DNA of 64,000 bases from Diphasiastrum complanatum (lineage: Eukaryota > Streptophyta > Lycopodiopsida > Lycopodiales > Lycopodiaceae). Each line of letters starts with the position of its first letter. Within the stretch, counting starts at the first letter, position 1. The notes beneath the pieces are model-generated. The model did not search any database. It saw nothing but the letters and a program-made list of their open reading frames with translations, and was not told the origin of the DNA. The stretch is from positions 55,955,790 to 56,019,789 of the forward strand of contig CM055095.1 of assembly GCA_029204225.1 (NCBI GenBank), written 5' to 3'. A program made the translations under genes and the position numbers. Shown piece by piece: positions 24,455 through 36,854 of the stretch.

Positions 24455-25145
24455 AGGGCAGTGTCTTATTTTTTGGAGGGCAGTGTCGCATTTTTTTGGA
24501 GGGCAGTGTCGCATTTTTTGGAGGGTAGTGTCGCATTTTTCGGGGGGCAATGTCATGTTTTTTGGGAGGCAGTGTCGCATTTTTTGGAGGGCAGTGTCAC
24601 GGGTTTTGGGGACAGTGTTGCGTTTTTCGGAGTGGAGTGTCGCATTTTTCGGAGGGCAGTGTCCCATTTTTTGGAGGACAACAACCTTCGCATTTTTCGC
24701 ATTTTCCCAAAGGTGTAAAACAGGAAAAACCCGAAGGGAGGGGACCGTCGCATTTTATTTAAAGGCACATTCGCAATCTTACAGGTACCTTCGCATTTTT
24801 TTAAGGGCGCCTTCGCATTTTCCCAAAGCTGTCAAAATGGAGACATTCGGATTCTACTTAAAGGCACCTTCGCAATCTTAAGGGCACCTTCGCATTTTTC
24901 GGGAGGCTAGTTTTCATTTTTTGGGAGTGGGAGGGCAATGTCGCATTTTTGTTAGGGCAATGTTGCATTTTTGTGAGGGCCAGTGTCACATTTTTCAGGA
25001 GTGGCAGGGCAATGTTGCGTTTTTCGGAGGGCAGTGTCGCATTTTTCGGGAGGGGCCAAGGGAGGGGAGTGTCACAATTTTTGGAGGGCAATGTGGCATT
25101 CTTCAGGAGGCCAGTGTCGCATTTTTCGAGGGCCAGTAACATCTT
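24455..25145. repeat. Minisatellite GGAGGGCAGTGTCGCATTTTT
   Basis: About twenty copies of a unit of roughly 24-32 bp. A central stretch (24690-24900) uses a variant, CCTTCGCATTTTTCCCAAAG. It is bracketed by CAATGG-CGGCCGATCTAG on both sides (about 24420 and 25148), in direct orientation. Confidence 0.85.
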
Positions 25146-25185
25146 TCGAGAGGCCAATGGACGGCCGATCTAGGTCAACAATCTA

Positions 25186-25665
25186 GTGGGTATCGAAAAA
25201 TCTTGATTTTGGGTATCAAAAAATTCTGATTTCGGCTATTGAAAATTTTGGTTATTGGTATAAAAAAATCTGATTTGGGGTATCGAAAAAAGTACGAATT
25301 TTTCGAGTCGATTCGCTATCAAAATTTCTGACTATCTGATTTGGGGTATTGAAAAAGTACAAATTTTTTGAATCAATCCGGATTGTTGGTATCGACAAAT
25401 ATGAACTGGGTTATCGAAAAACTATGAATTTTTGGAATCGATCCGATATCGAGAAATTTCGATTTTGGGGTATCGAGAAATAGGATTTTGCAGTATTGAA
25501 AAACTACGAATTTTTCAAGTCGATCCGGTATCGAGAATTCTAACTGTTTGTATCGAAAATCTGATTTGGGGTATCGAAAAACTTTGTATTTTTTGAGTCG
25601 ATTTGGTATCCGGACTGTTGGTATCGAAAAATCTCATTTGGGGTGTCGGAAAACTACGAATTCAA
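25186..25665. repeat. Minisatellite GGGTATCGAAAAA-CTACGAATTTTT
   Basis: Repeats TATCGAAAAATCTGATTTGG and ACTACGAATTTTTCGAGTCG in units of about 60-75 bp. It ends where gypsy internal sequence begins. Confidence 0.8.
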
Positions 25666-25672
25666 ATAATAG

Positions 25673-28600
25673 AGCAATATTGTTTTTTACATCACTTGAA
25701 TCGAAACTCATACTTAGAAGATATTTAACTTCAAAGAAAGTTAAGAAATTTCGTAAAAGCTGTAAAAATTCATCTATCTAAAAAGGATCTTTAGAAATCT
25801 CAGTCAAACTGAAATCAAATATTGTCGTGCATATACTTGTTGGAATCAACTCAAAGAGTAGCCTCCAAGAAATTTACATACGGATATAAATGATCAGTTA
25901 CATCATCATAAAGAACCCTTCAAGATGACTGAACCGGAAGCACCGCAAACAGAACTGCTCATGAACATTTTGTCTAGCAAGATCAATATCTCATTAGGAG
26001 AGTTCTTGAAGTTGGTGCCAAAAGCAAAAGAAGTCTTAGCGCAAAAGTTAGCTCAAGAAGAACCAAAAGTCCATCAGGAGCCACTTTTTTGTGTTGGATT
26101 TGAAGAATCTAACGAAGTACTCCATGTTGGAGCCGCTTGAGAAAGTGAACAAAAGAATATCACTCTGCCGATACAACATAGACAATTCCCTAAAGAAGCA
26201 GCCGTGATAGATGGCAGTTCAGGAGTTAACCTGATCTCTACAAAGTTATGTGCAAAACGGGGCCTTACAAAGATTAACCCTGCTACTTTTGCTATTGAGC
26301 TAGCTGATCAAACGATAGTTCATCCACGAGGAATGGTGGAAGATATATCTGTCAGCATTGCGGGAGTACAATTCGTCATTATTTTCGTAGTGATGGACTT
26401 ACCAAAAGCGCCAAATGTCTACCGAGTTCTATTGGGACGTCCATGGTTACGAGTTGCGCAAGTAATTCATAACTGGGTACCGGAAAATTCACTTTCAAAA
26501 ATCATGAACGTGTAGTTAAAGTTGATCCTACAACATGGACTATCAAACTAGTGGTTCAAAAAGAGGATGACGATTCGTCAACAACGGATCACACTTGTGA
26601 TCGACCAGCGAAAAAATTGAGAGTTCATTATGATTCTCAAACGAATACTATCAATTGAAATGAAGCTCTTGCAACGATTGACTGTACAGCAGGATATATG
26701 TGTCAACAAGATAATCAATTAGATTTGAACGAGATTTTCTTGTTAGATCGAACTTTGGATACACCAATCACGTTTCCACTAAATGTACTTAATGTAGCTT
26801 GGATATCAATAGAACCTATACCATATCCAATTGAGGATGAACTCATTCTTGTGAGTCATGCCTTGACTTATGATGGCAATGCTGAACTTACGGATGAGCA
26901 GATTCTAAATCATATGGATCCAACCAGATTTGGAGTGCGTAATGTTCCTGATGAACCAACAATAAAATCGCCCAAACTAGTTATATTGAAGGAAGATAGG
27001 ACCACATGATCGATGACAAAGAAACAAGCTAAGTAACATTATAATACGGTCCTGAAATGGAAAAATCTCCCTCAAAAGATTGATTCAAAGAAAGTGTCAC
27101 CCTTATTGGATAAAGACAAAGGAAAAGTTGAGGATGATTCTTCAAGTCAAAATTCTAGTAAGACATCATCATCTAGGAAGTCTTCACCTTTGAAGAAAAA
27201 TTTATCTTATCCGAAGTCATCACCTCCACGATCAATTCATGCTAAGAAGGCTAAGCAAAGATCCAAGACAAATCCTTTCAAAAAAGAACAAGCAAATGTA
27301 GTCCAACATGATATGCCCGAGCATTTTAAACATTATACACTGGATGATGTGGTTATCATATTACCTAAAACACATCGTGAACCTGAAGAATACATGCCGG
27401 AATCTAAAGAGGTTTACGATGGCGCAGCTAGGACACAACCAATGAATCTTGCCGAACCAGGAGAACCGAAAAAAATTGTACAAGTTGGAACAACTTACTC
27501 CTGAACAGTATCAAGCACTACGCATGTTACTTATTAAGTTTCAAGATTGCTTTGCATGGACTTATCAAGATCTGAAGGGTATTCCGACATCATTGATTGA
27601 ACATATCATACCTTTAGTACCTGATGCAGTTCCAAAGGTTACAAAGTTCTATCGCTGTAATCCTAATGTGGCGGACCTAATAAAGAAAGAACTTCGGAGA
27701 TTGTTTGATGCCGATTTCATTTATGAGATCGAGCACACTGAATGGATTTCACCGATTGTGATTGTTCCTAAGAAAAATGAAAAATTGCGGATCTGTGTGA
27801 ATCTCAAAGCATTGAACAAAGTGACGCAGAAGGATCACTTTCCGTTACCTTTTACTGAAAGCATTTTGGATCGCCTTGCCAGAGCGGAAGCTTATAGTTT
27901 CTTGGATGGATTTAGTGGTTACAACCAGGTTAAGATTGCACCTGCCGATCGTCACAAAATTGCTTTTGCAACAGAATGGGGAACCTATGCTTACAAAGTA
28001 ATGTCGTTTGGACTCTATAATACACCAAGTTCATTCCAAAGAGTAATGCAATTTGCTTTTAAAGATTATCTGCAGAAATTCCTTGAAATTCAGATTTCCT
28101 TGAAATATCAGATTTCCTCTAAATCCAGAAAAATGTCAGATATCAGTTGTGCTTGGACATGTGATATTGAGACATGGTATTGCCACAGATTATTCTAAGA
28201 TCAAAGTTATTGTGGAATTGCCACCGCCAACAACAATTCGTGGAGTTTATGTGTTTATGGGTCATGCGAACTACTATCGAATTTTTATTATCTTCTTTGC
28301 AGATTTAGTACGACCTATATACAAACTGACTATTGTTCCTATTTGGACAGTAGAGGCGTTAGAAGCCTTTGAAAAATTAAAAAAAATATTACTTTAGCAC
28401 CAATACTGCGTTTTTCAGATTGGACGATAGAGTTTCATGTTCATACGGATGCCTCAAAATACGCCATTGGATCAGTTTTGATGCAGCCAGGTGACTATAA
28501 GAAGGATTATCCTATACGATTTGCAAGCAGACAGCTTACAGATCCAGAAAAGAATTATTCAACAACGGAACGTGAGGCATTAGCCATGATTTTTTCTGTC

Positions 28601-30128
28601 CGAAAATTTCATCACTATCTCATGGAAACGCACTTTGCATTTTATACGGATCATCAACCGTTAATTTACTTGGTAAATAAGACATGCAATACTGGACGTA
28701 TTGCAAGATGGTTATTGTTATTGACTGAATTTGACTTTCAAATTGTGGTTCGAAAGGGCAAGCAACATTATCTAGCCGATCACGTTTCGTGAATCGAATC
28801 CGCACTAGTTAACACTGAAGTGGATGATGAACTGTCAGATGCTACGTTGTTCTATGTTGAAGCAGTACATGAGTGGGCAGCAGATATTGTTGAGTACCTG
28901 ACGCTAAGACAACCGAATGACTCTTTGACAAAAGTACAGAAGAGACAATTGATTCATAAGACTCAACCTTATCAATTAATTGTCGGACAATTGTATCGTC
29001 GTGGATCAGATAATATTTTGCGAAGATGTGTTTTACCGCATGAAGTTCCAGATTTAATCATGTTTTCACATGATGGCATGGGTGGAGGACACTTCTCTAT
29101 AGATATTATTGTTCGCAAACTTTTGCAATCAGGTTGTTGGTGGTCTACGCTTCACAAGGACACAGAAAATTGTATTCAGACATGTGATGTTTGCCAGCGA
29201 GCACGACGACCTACTCGTCAGAACTATGAACCCTTGCGTCCGGTTTTATCGCAAGCACCGTTTGAAAAATGGGGATTGGATTATGTTGGACCTATTCACC
29301 CTGCCGCGCAAGGATCTCAAGCCCAATACATTATCGTAGCAACTGATTATATGACCAAGTGGGTTGAAGCCAAAGCTGTCAAAGTTGCTGATGCGAAATC
29401 TACGGCCAAGTTTCTATATGAAAATATTATAATCAAATTTGGATGTCCGATCGAGATTGTCAGTGACAGGGATACACACTGTTAATCAAACAATAAAGTG
29501 TTTACTGGAAGATTTTTTTGTTATACATAGATTTAGTATTCCCTATTATCCCAGAGAGAATGGCCAAGCTGAATCTTCCAATAAGATTCTCTGCACCATT
29601 ATGGCAAAGATAGTTGAAGCGAGTCGGTCTGATTGGGAACATAAACTGTATGCAGCATTATGGGCATTCAGAACCGCTTATAAAAATAGTACAAATCAAA
29701 CACCTTTTCAACTGGTTTATGGTCAAGATGTTGTCATGCCAATTGAATTTTTAATCCCATCCTTACGCATAGCAGCAACGGAACGATTAAATGATGATAA
29801 GTTTTTACAACTCCGTCATGAAGTGTTGCACATATTATGTGAAAGCCGATTGATGGCAATTCATGCCTTAGCAGCAGAGAAAGGTCGCGCACAATCGTCG
29901 ATTGCACAAAAAAGATCTGAAAGCAGAGGATCTTGCATTGATGTACGAAACCAAGCTGATCAGGGAAAGTTGAAGTTTATCGGTGAAGGCTCATATAAAG
30001 TGAAGGAAATCCTGAACTATGGTGCCATAATTCTTGAGCACTTGGATGAAAAACGATTTGATACTCCGGTGAATGGCAGTCGATTACGCAAGTTTTGGCA
30101 GCCTGCTCCGTCAGTTCAGCAAGCCTGA
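25673..30128 (+). pseudogene. Gypsy (Tat/Athila-like) protease-RT-RNaseH-integrase, element 2
   Basis: Order: pre-protease spacer (MTEPEAPQTELL at 25925), aspartic protease (VIDGSSGVNLIS near 26205, then VYRVLLGRPWLR), spacer with HMDPTRF and RT from 27449. The RT covers FIYEIEHTEWISPIVIVPKK and SFLDGFSGYNQVKIAPADRH. RNase H (HTDASKYAIG, TDHQPLIYLVN, 28430-28790) and integrase (HHCC near 29070-29200, WGLDYVGPI, IVSDRDTH, ENGQAESSNKIL) follow, ending NGSRLRKFW with no chromodomain. RT lacks the catalytic FLDD box: after FLEI the sequence jumps to QISLKYQISSK. About six frameshifts or stops. An extra ORF follows downstream. Confidence 0.9.
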
Positions 30129-30743
30129 TCTCAATGATTTTTTTATTTTATTTTATTTGATTTTATTTGTTTTTCAAATTTATTGTTTTCAGTATTTAAA
30201 TTGTTGAGTTTTTTGGAAAAAGACAGTAAAAAAAAAAACAAAAAAGACAAGCAAAAATTGAACAAAGTTTGATGAGCAAAAGTCAAAAAGTCATCAGCAT
30301 GGGAAAAAGGAAGCACAGTATTTTTTAATGGAAAATGCCTTAGAAAATCATTGTCTTGGTCAGATTTGGCCTATACAATACCAAAAATCTTCGCTGAGCT
30401 CTCAGATTGTATATCCACTCTAGATTTATCTAATTTGAGGTGGGCGAAGGTTCATGTCCGGAAACACCCTAGGTTTTGAGCTAGGCGAAGGATCAATGAT
30501 ATGTCATTTTAAAAACCTTCACCGAGCATCTTAACCTCATTATGAAACTTCGTCGACTTGCTAGATGATTTTAAAATGTCCAAGTTAGGTTATCCATAGG
30601 TTCAGATCTGGGAAAAATGCATTTATGACAATACTTGGATGAAGATTCATCCTTCGTAAGACCTGGAAAACATTCGCCTGATAGGTTCAGATCCCCATAA
30701 ACCTTCGCCAAGATTTTTATAGCCTATTTTCACAGTACTGTAC
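30129..30743 (+). other. Spacer between pol and the post-pol ORF, element 2
   Basis: AT-rich start, then at 30380-30715 about eight CTTCGCC/GCGAAGGTT-like words in both orientations (AATCTTCGCTGAGC, GGGCGAAGGTTCATG, ACCTTCGCCAAG and others). The matching spacer in element 4 has the same habit with GCGAGGGTT. Confidence 0.6.
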
Positions 30744-32153
30744 ATGCCTACAAATTTTTGTTCAGAACTAATCAGCCAAACTACTATTCAGTGTAATGGA
30801 CCCACCAAATTCACCTATAAGTTGGCTGATTTTGACTCATTCCTCACTTGTGCTAGCGAAGCTCTTGTGAATTTTTCTTGTGACCAAAGCCTTCTAAAAT
30901 TCCTGCACTGCTTTCTGAAATACTTTCACGCATTTTATATTTCCTTTCTGATCACCATGTCTTCTACCGATACTTCTCAGTCTCCGCGCTTTACTATTTA
31001 TCGTGATGTCTCATCTGCAACAGACATCACGATCCTTCCTAACACAAGCATGGTCACTCAGTGGATGACCCTTGCGGAGCCTCTGCTCACTGCAATGAGT
31101 ATTCATGAGAGAGTCTTTTTTGGCAGGACCAATATAGATTTCATCACTCTTGCCTTCAGTACATGGAAGGAAGAGAAATCCAAATTTTATATCACTTTCC
31201 AGGGAGCCACACACAAGGTGCGCGTCATTGAGGCCGCCCTTGCAGCTATAGGTATAACATCTGGTATGCAGGCCTCACCCAATCACAAGCAGGCCAAACA
31301 GGCCATCAAGCCCTACATTGACCTCACTAATGAATTGCAGTGGACCAATGACGGATACCTTCTGAAAGCCATCACTAAGCCTTCAATCCATGTTGTTGCC
31401 CAACTACTGAACCACTTCCTGATGGTTGGCAACCTCAGGAAAGGCTGCATTACATCACAGATCCTCCATAGGATAGTGGAGTCTCACACCAAGTTGGCCA
31501 AAGCCCCTCTTGAACCATATAATTGGTTCAAGACTGTTTCTGGTGAGCTCAAACGAGCTATTAAGGCCAATATTAAGCAACAGTTCGCTGTTGGCTCTTT
31601 ATTGTCCCTTTTCGCCGCTTCTCACTTAGAAAACAGAATCCATGGCTTCCACCTGGATTCTGTGCTTTCAGTCTACGAAGAAGCACCGGCCGAGTCGTCT
31701 CACCAGGCCTCAAGTTCTCATAGTCGTCGTCGTCCACGCAGCGAGATCGTAATTTTTGACTCGCCTTCCGCGTCACGATGTCGCACTAGGCATACCTCGT
31801 CCGTTCCACCCTCTGCTGTTGTTCCCACTGAACTTCTCATTCCCCTAGCCTCTGATGCTTCCCTCGCCTCTGCTTCCAATCAAGAACAGTCTGTGACCAT
31901 TGGGCCTACCATTTCCATCACAGCTGCCCAGGCCGCCACACCCCCGCACACTGAAGCCACTTCACCAAACACGCAATTTTTTATGGATATGTTTGATGAT
32001 TCCGATCCCCTTGGGGCCGCCGAAATTTTTGAAATGTCCCAAAGCCCTGCGCCCTTTGAACTTCAATCCCTTGGAAGAGGATTCGGACATATCCATGAAT
32101 CTACTGTTGGTGTTGAAGATGTCAGCCAGCAACCCCTTTCTGAAATATCATAA
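30744..32153 (+). CDS. Post-pol ORF of gypsy element 2 (469 codons)
   Basis: A clean ORF. An ATG at 30957 (ITMSSTDTSQ) may be the more natural start, as the minus-strand relative begins MASSSSEDSG. Residues about 90-290 form a domain with LTNELQWTNDGYLLKAITKP and VVAQLLNHFLMVG. This resembles the plant-transposon domain found in the Athila-type first ORF, but here it lies after pol. The C-terminal 150 residues are Ser/Thr/Pro/Ala rich. No signal peptide or membrane span was seen, so an envelope role is not supported. It ends just before the second copy of the transposase-like gene. Confidence 0.6.
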   Translation: MPTNFCSELISQTTIQCNGPTKFTYKLADFDSFLTCASEALVNFSCDQSLLKFLHCFLKYFHAFYISFLITMSSTDTSQSPRFTIYRDVSSATDITILPNTSMVTQWMTLAEPLLTAMSIHERVFFGRTNIDFITLAFSTWKEEKSKFYITFQGATHKVRVIEAALAAIGITSGMQASPNHKQAKQAIKPYIDLTNELQWTNDGYLLKAITKPSIHVVAQLLNHFLMVGNLRKGCITSQILHRIVESHTKLAKAPLEPYNWFKTVSGELKRAIKANIKQQFAVGSLLSLFAASHLENRIHGFHLDSVLSVYEEAPAESSHQASSSHSRRRPRSEIVIFDSPSASRCRTRHTSSVPPSAVVPTELLIPLASDASLASASNQEQSVTIGPTISITAAQAATPPHTEATSPNTQFFMDMFDDSDPLGAAEIFEMSQSPAPFELQSLGRGFGHIHESTVGVEDVSQQPLSEIS

Positions 32154-32205
32154 TGTTTGGCGAGCTCTTAGCTTAATATCTAAATTGTGTTCGTCTTTAA
32201 AACCA

Positions 32206-33425
32206 CTAGAATAATTGTACTAAATATTTATTTTTTAAATTATGTCCACCATAATTTGTAACTCTATGAAATGCGCCTCTTGCTTGCCATTGTGATTTTT
32301 CCATGTCTTGTGGTAACCAGACACTTAAGCTCTCATATTTCTTTGTAAAATAAGTTGCATGATGAAGAAAGATGTGCTGCAAACAAGAGTTGAAATTAGT
32401 TGAAATTGGTAACATCAGTAGAAATAAATCAAATCATGAATGAGACACCATATAATGAATAGATCAGTACCATGTAATGTGTAACATGATCTTCTCTCCA
32501 ATAATCTCGTACAGATTTTACAAATGTGGTACAATGATCTTGCAAAGTCCTCATATCTTCTGATGATAGGTTTTTTTTTTCTAAAAATTATCTGAATTAT
32601 TTCACACTTGTCCCTTTTTCACTTGATTACTTACTTTCAGTGTTCGTGTGACTTAAACAATTTCTTTCCAAATTTTTTGCACGTGTGATTGAATAAGAAT
32701 CTTCTTGTTTTAGCACTTCCAATGAATGGTTTATTAGGAACAATTTTTTTTTTTCTAGAGAGTCTGTTACTTTTTTCAATGGTGACATTCCCTTTATGTA
32801 ATCCTGCCTTTGAAAGAACTTATTCCAACTTTTTAATAACTGCTTTAGCCACAGACTCCAGTTTTGAATTCCATGTAAAGAGAATATACAGATAAATAAG
32901 TATTTCAATAATACGAACCTCAACATGCAATGTGTATATTTTAATGAAATTGGCAGCACTCTTTTCATATTTAAATCTTCTGCTTTTCTTGTTGGGCTAG
33001 TCTTTTGTCGTCCCAAATTCAAATTGTAGCAATCATTCATGAAATAAAGATATGGATGCTTTGATGTTCTCCCATGAAAAATATTATACATGCATTTCAA
33101 TGTCTTAAAATCGCCTGCAAAGTGCCACTGAATTTGAAAACTTCCATGGTTTTCCATTGTAAATTTCTCACCCTCCAAATGTCTCTTTACAATCTCGCCA
33201 TAATTTGTACGTGAAAATATCCATAAAATCATTTTATGGTTCTCTTTCATGACCTGTAAAGAAACAAGTAATGCATGACATGTTAATAAAAAAAGACAAT
33301 GTATTCAATGTTGATAACGATATTTTTAGAGAAAAATTGAAAATTGAAAAGTATACCTGGAATGCAGCCAATCACCATATGTGATTTTTTGATTGAACAC
33401 TAAACGTTTTGATCATCAGTATCTG
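32206..33425 (-). pseudogene. Transposase-like gene, copy 2
   Basis: Reading right to left: SVQSKNHIW and AAFQ at 33425-33360 match the end of exon 3 of copy 1 (with a stop). The exon from 33250 has ENHKMILWIF and IQWHFAGDFKTLKCMYNIFH, then KHPYLYFM, where both cysteines of the C-x2-C are lost (Tyr/Phe). The last exon at 32415-32206 carries QHIFLHHATYF and MEKSQWQARGAFHR. The first two exons of copy 1 have no counterpart here. Divergence from copy 1 is high, so the copy is old. Confidence 0.6.
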
Positions 33426-33654
33426 AAATTTTGTTCATCAAAGTAACACTCACTTGCTGCAATTTTTAACCTTTGATGATTTCAGATTCATCTTATTTCA
33501 TTACAATAATAATCTTTTCATTTATTTGATGTTCGTCTACTTTTTTGAATCGAATAATGTATTTTAGAATATTTTTAACATAAAAAAAAATATTATTGCA
33601 ATTCTTGTAATTGAGCTCACCACATTCTGATTTATATAAATCAACATATATAGA

Positions 33655-34785
33655 AGCTCTTGGAAAGACAGGATAATGGATTTCAAAGTATCACCTGCCG
33701 GTCAATCTATCACGTAAGTTTTAGTTCAGCATGCTTATCTTTACAATGAGCTCAACATTCATGATTTGAATCCAAATGATAGAAGAAAATGCAGTTGTAA
33801 GTTTTCAGATTTAATTTCTTTAGAGTTAGCATTTTTTTTAAATTATATTTTTCTTGCAATATTTTTGTTGGTTTTGCATATTTGTATCCATCAAATTTCG
33901 TCAAATGGCAAATAGTTCAATCGATTGTAGGAAGTATCGATGTCATACATTTGGATATCGGTATTTTACAATATAAAGGCCGTTCTCCAAGATCAATTTT
34001 AGAGGCAAGAGTTTTCTTTTATGATCACACCAAATTTCTTAATAAAAATGGTTTAGTTGTAGATTAGAGCCATATTCTCTACCATATTTTTCAAGTTAGA
34101 AATTGACTTTTTCTGATGCAACAATTTTAGAAAGTTTTCAATCTAGACTATATATTGATACTCAAAATAAATTAATGTAGCACTGGATCAAAGAATAATA
34201 GATTAAGTTGTTATCTACCTTTTACAATTTTTGTTGATTTGTTTTCCAAATGCAATGTTCGGAGAACAAAAATAATGTTTATTTGTAAGGACTTGAGTGC
34301 TGAAATAATCGCTGAGTTGTTGTGAGATACAAAACAAAATCAGCAAATTGAGTGCAGAGTATGTTACTCATGACATTTAGATATCACATCGAAAAACAAA
34401 TGTTCACTTTGCTGCTGTATTATAGAAGATGGATTAAATGCAAAAATGTTTGGAAGCCACTTGATCAAGATTTTCAAATAACAGTGAAAAGAAATGACAA
34501 CATTCTTGCAATGGTTGAGGTCAAGAAAGATTGGTGTTTTAATCACATTCAATCAAAACTAGACATGTTGCAATTCGATCTACCTCAATATTATCAATTT
34601 CGAATGAATGGTGTAAAAGTACGTTATGCCATATGAAAATATTCCTTCTTTTTTTATTTTAAGTGAATCAATTTCAAAAAAAATATTAACTAAAACAATT
34701 TTTCTTGTGCAGGTAAAGAATAAGGCAAGAAGAACATATAAAATACAAAGACATTGGAAGATCCAACAAATTGAAGATCCATAGA
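33655..34785 (+). pseudogene. Gene D, copy 2
   Basis: Blocks in order: WKDRIMDFKVSPAGQSIT, a stop, then VQHAYLYNELNIHDLN (33660-33795); YPSNFVKWQIVQ to NGLVVD (33882-34067); FVDLFSKCNVRRTKIMFICK (34195-34320). Next come TFRYHIEKQM, YYRRW and WKPLDQDF (34370-34475), then VEVKKDWCFNHIQSKLDMLQ (34515-34580), and a last exon from about 34714 ending QQIEDP. Each block aligns to copy 1. The order of introns is the same. It starts about 230 bp from the 5' edge of the transposase-like copy and points away from it. Confidence 0.5.
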
Positions 34786-34799
34786 TTATGAACAATGAA

Positions 34800-36060
34800 A
34801 TTTTTTATTATGTAATAAATTTTTTTGTATATATTACAAAGATAAGTGCACACCAATTTTTATTGAGCACAAGAGAAATTTTTATCGGTTTTTGTATTGA
34901 GCACACCAAGATTTACCGCGATACTCTTAAAGTTCTAGCCCCGATTTTTTAAACGAGCATTCAGATAAGTTATTACATTTCATGCTTAACTAATTAATGT
35001 CTGAAGTTAACCATAGCAATTATTACTATGTAGAGAGAGAATGCGAACCGATAATTTTTGGTCACCGTTTTCGAGTTTTTGGCTTTGCCCGACGTTTCAT
35101 AAAGGGCCCATTTTAAGCCCATAATTTCCCTAATGTATAACTAATCAATGTCTAATACTTTGTAAAACTTGGGATTGAATGACAATATAAAGTAATCATA
35201 TAGATTAAATGGTGGGTGTAGCACTAGAGGCATGAAATATGGCATCTAAATGTTGTCAAATATTCTTCTCTCTCCATGTAATCTCTCTGTAAAGTCAAAC
35301 TTGTCCAAAGGTCCATTTTAAACCCATATTTTTCTAATGTCTACGGTACCGATTCTATGATTTGATGCAAGTTACTTACGACAATGCATATATTAAAGTC
35401 AACGTTGTTAGTTCTTTACAAAAAAAAAGGATATCATTCCACCACAACTAAATTTTTTTAAAAAAGTCACAAAATTTACTATAAATGAATGCAAAGCTTC
35501 CTCAATATCAAAAGAAGAGGTACAATTATTGTAGATTGATTGTTAGAAAAATCAAACAATTTTTTTGAAAAGCCAGAGTGGAGCACCTTGTGCCCCCCAA
35601 CAAGGTCCCTCCCCACACAAAAGGCCCTCGGATGGGGCCTTCCACCATAAAACAAACTTACACAATGAAGTACAACATTTCAGAGCTCCCGACGTTGTCA
35701 ATGCAAAAAGCCCGATTTGGTTGGCACATTAATTATAGAAAAACTTTATTCATTATATTGTTAAAAAGAAATTTGAAAAAGAGAGAGAAATTATTTAGGC
35801 AGGTTGAAGTCACCCACATGTGTCAAGCAAAGCAAAGACCTCACCCATGTAGGTAGAAGTTCCTTCGTGGCCTCTGTGAAGTGCTTCGAACGTTGCGTCT
35901 TCTTCTGGAACCACGTCAGCACGTCTCTTAGATGAAGCACAAAAGTACCGACACGTAGGATCGATCGAGAGAGAGAGAGAGATAGAGAGGGCAAAGCGAG
36001 AGAAAAGACAGAAAAAGAAAAAAATAAATGCTATCTCTTGCTTTACTTGAAACTGTGAAG
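34800..36060. other. No gene seen
   Basis: AT-rich sequence. A GAGA-type tract lies at about 35964-36000 (minus-strand TC). Short ORFs on both strands show no conserved motif. Confidence 0.5.
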
Positions 36061-36375
36061 AAATCATAGCGATGAAGAAACTGACTTACCTGTTCTGTTT
36101 TTGAAGGTCATTTATGCTGGATTATTTTCCTGATTTCACAGATCCAAGCGTGGTGACGTTTTTGATGGCAGGAACAAAATATCCGGATGATATATGTCAT
36201 TTTTCTGCTGATACAAACCCATCCAATTGAGAATATGTCGAGATATGAGACAAGGATCCAAGCTTTTTAATGTTAAATCTGCTACTTATTTCCTCTGATA
36301 ACTTTGAATTCCTAAACATAAGAGTCTAAACTAATGTGATCAGTCAGAAATACAAAATTTTCTCATCACTTTTCA

Positions 36376-36850
36376 GGCTTTCCAAACAAGTAAATTAAAG
36401 GCAAAGAGAACCTGCAAGGGCGCCAGAATGGAAGGCCATGCTGGCTCGGGTTGGGAACCGAACAGTAGTGGTGAATCCAGCGATGCTAATTCATCGAAGG
36501 AAGAGGAATGGTTTAAATTTCTTTTCGTGAAGTGCCTGAATAAAGCGGATCTACAACCATTGCGATACAGAGTACGTCTTCCAAACAAATGTCGGACGCA
36601 TTTCCCCGAACTCAACCAGCACAACAATTTCGAAATGTTTCCCTGGTTTACAGACGCGATAGGACAGAGGTGGAACATAAGATACTGTAAGGAAGGAAAC
36701 CGATTCGTTCTCAGAAAAGGGTGGTATAGATATGTCAAAGAATATAAAGTCAAAGTAGGATATAAGCTTGCCATTTACAAAGACGAATTTGACGGCTCGC
36801 TTCATGTGAGGCACTGGCCGCCTACCATAACATCCGTCGACCTTGATTGA
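36376..36850 (+). CDS. B3-domain DNA-binding protein
   Basis: The ATG at 36428 gives 140 codons. The frame is open upstream to 36376, where an acceptor (CACTTTTCAG) suggests this is a later exon of a longer gene. Residues about 27-133 form a B3 fold: FKFLFVKCLNKADL, RYRVRLPNKCRTHFPE, G-Q-R-W-N-I-R-Y, FVLRKGWYRYVKE and HVRHWPP. The LP-N-K-C and GW-x2-YVKE positions are those that touch DNA in RAV/LAV-type B3 proteins. The usual Gly-Asp before the last strands is Gly-Tyr here. An acidic Ser-rich N-terminus (SGESSDANSSKEEE) precedes the domain. B3 proteins are plant transcription factors. This is the best candidate for a host gene in the window. Confidence 0.8.
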
Positions 36851-36854
36851 AGTA

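Noticed and set aside
24446-25186. Overlapping Phe/Gly/His-rich ORFs on both strands, or a CRISPR-like array
   Set aside because: They come from the minisatellite in several frames. The repeats have no unique spacers of constant size, and this is a plant nuclear sequence.
32627-33250. Single continuous 207-codon minus ORF as an intact gene
   Set aside because: Its first third matches the transposase-like exon, but the rest reads through what should be intron and non-homologous sequence, so it is a chance-open pseudogene frame.
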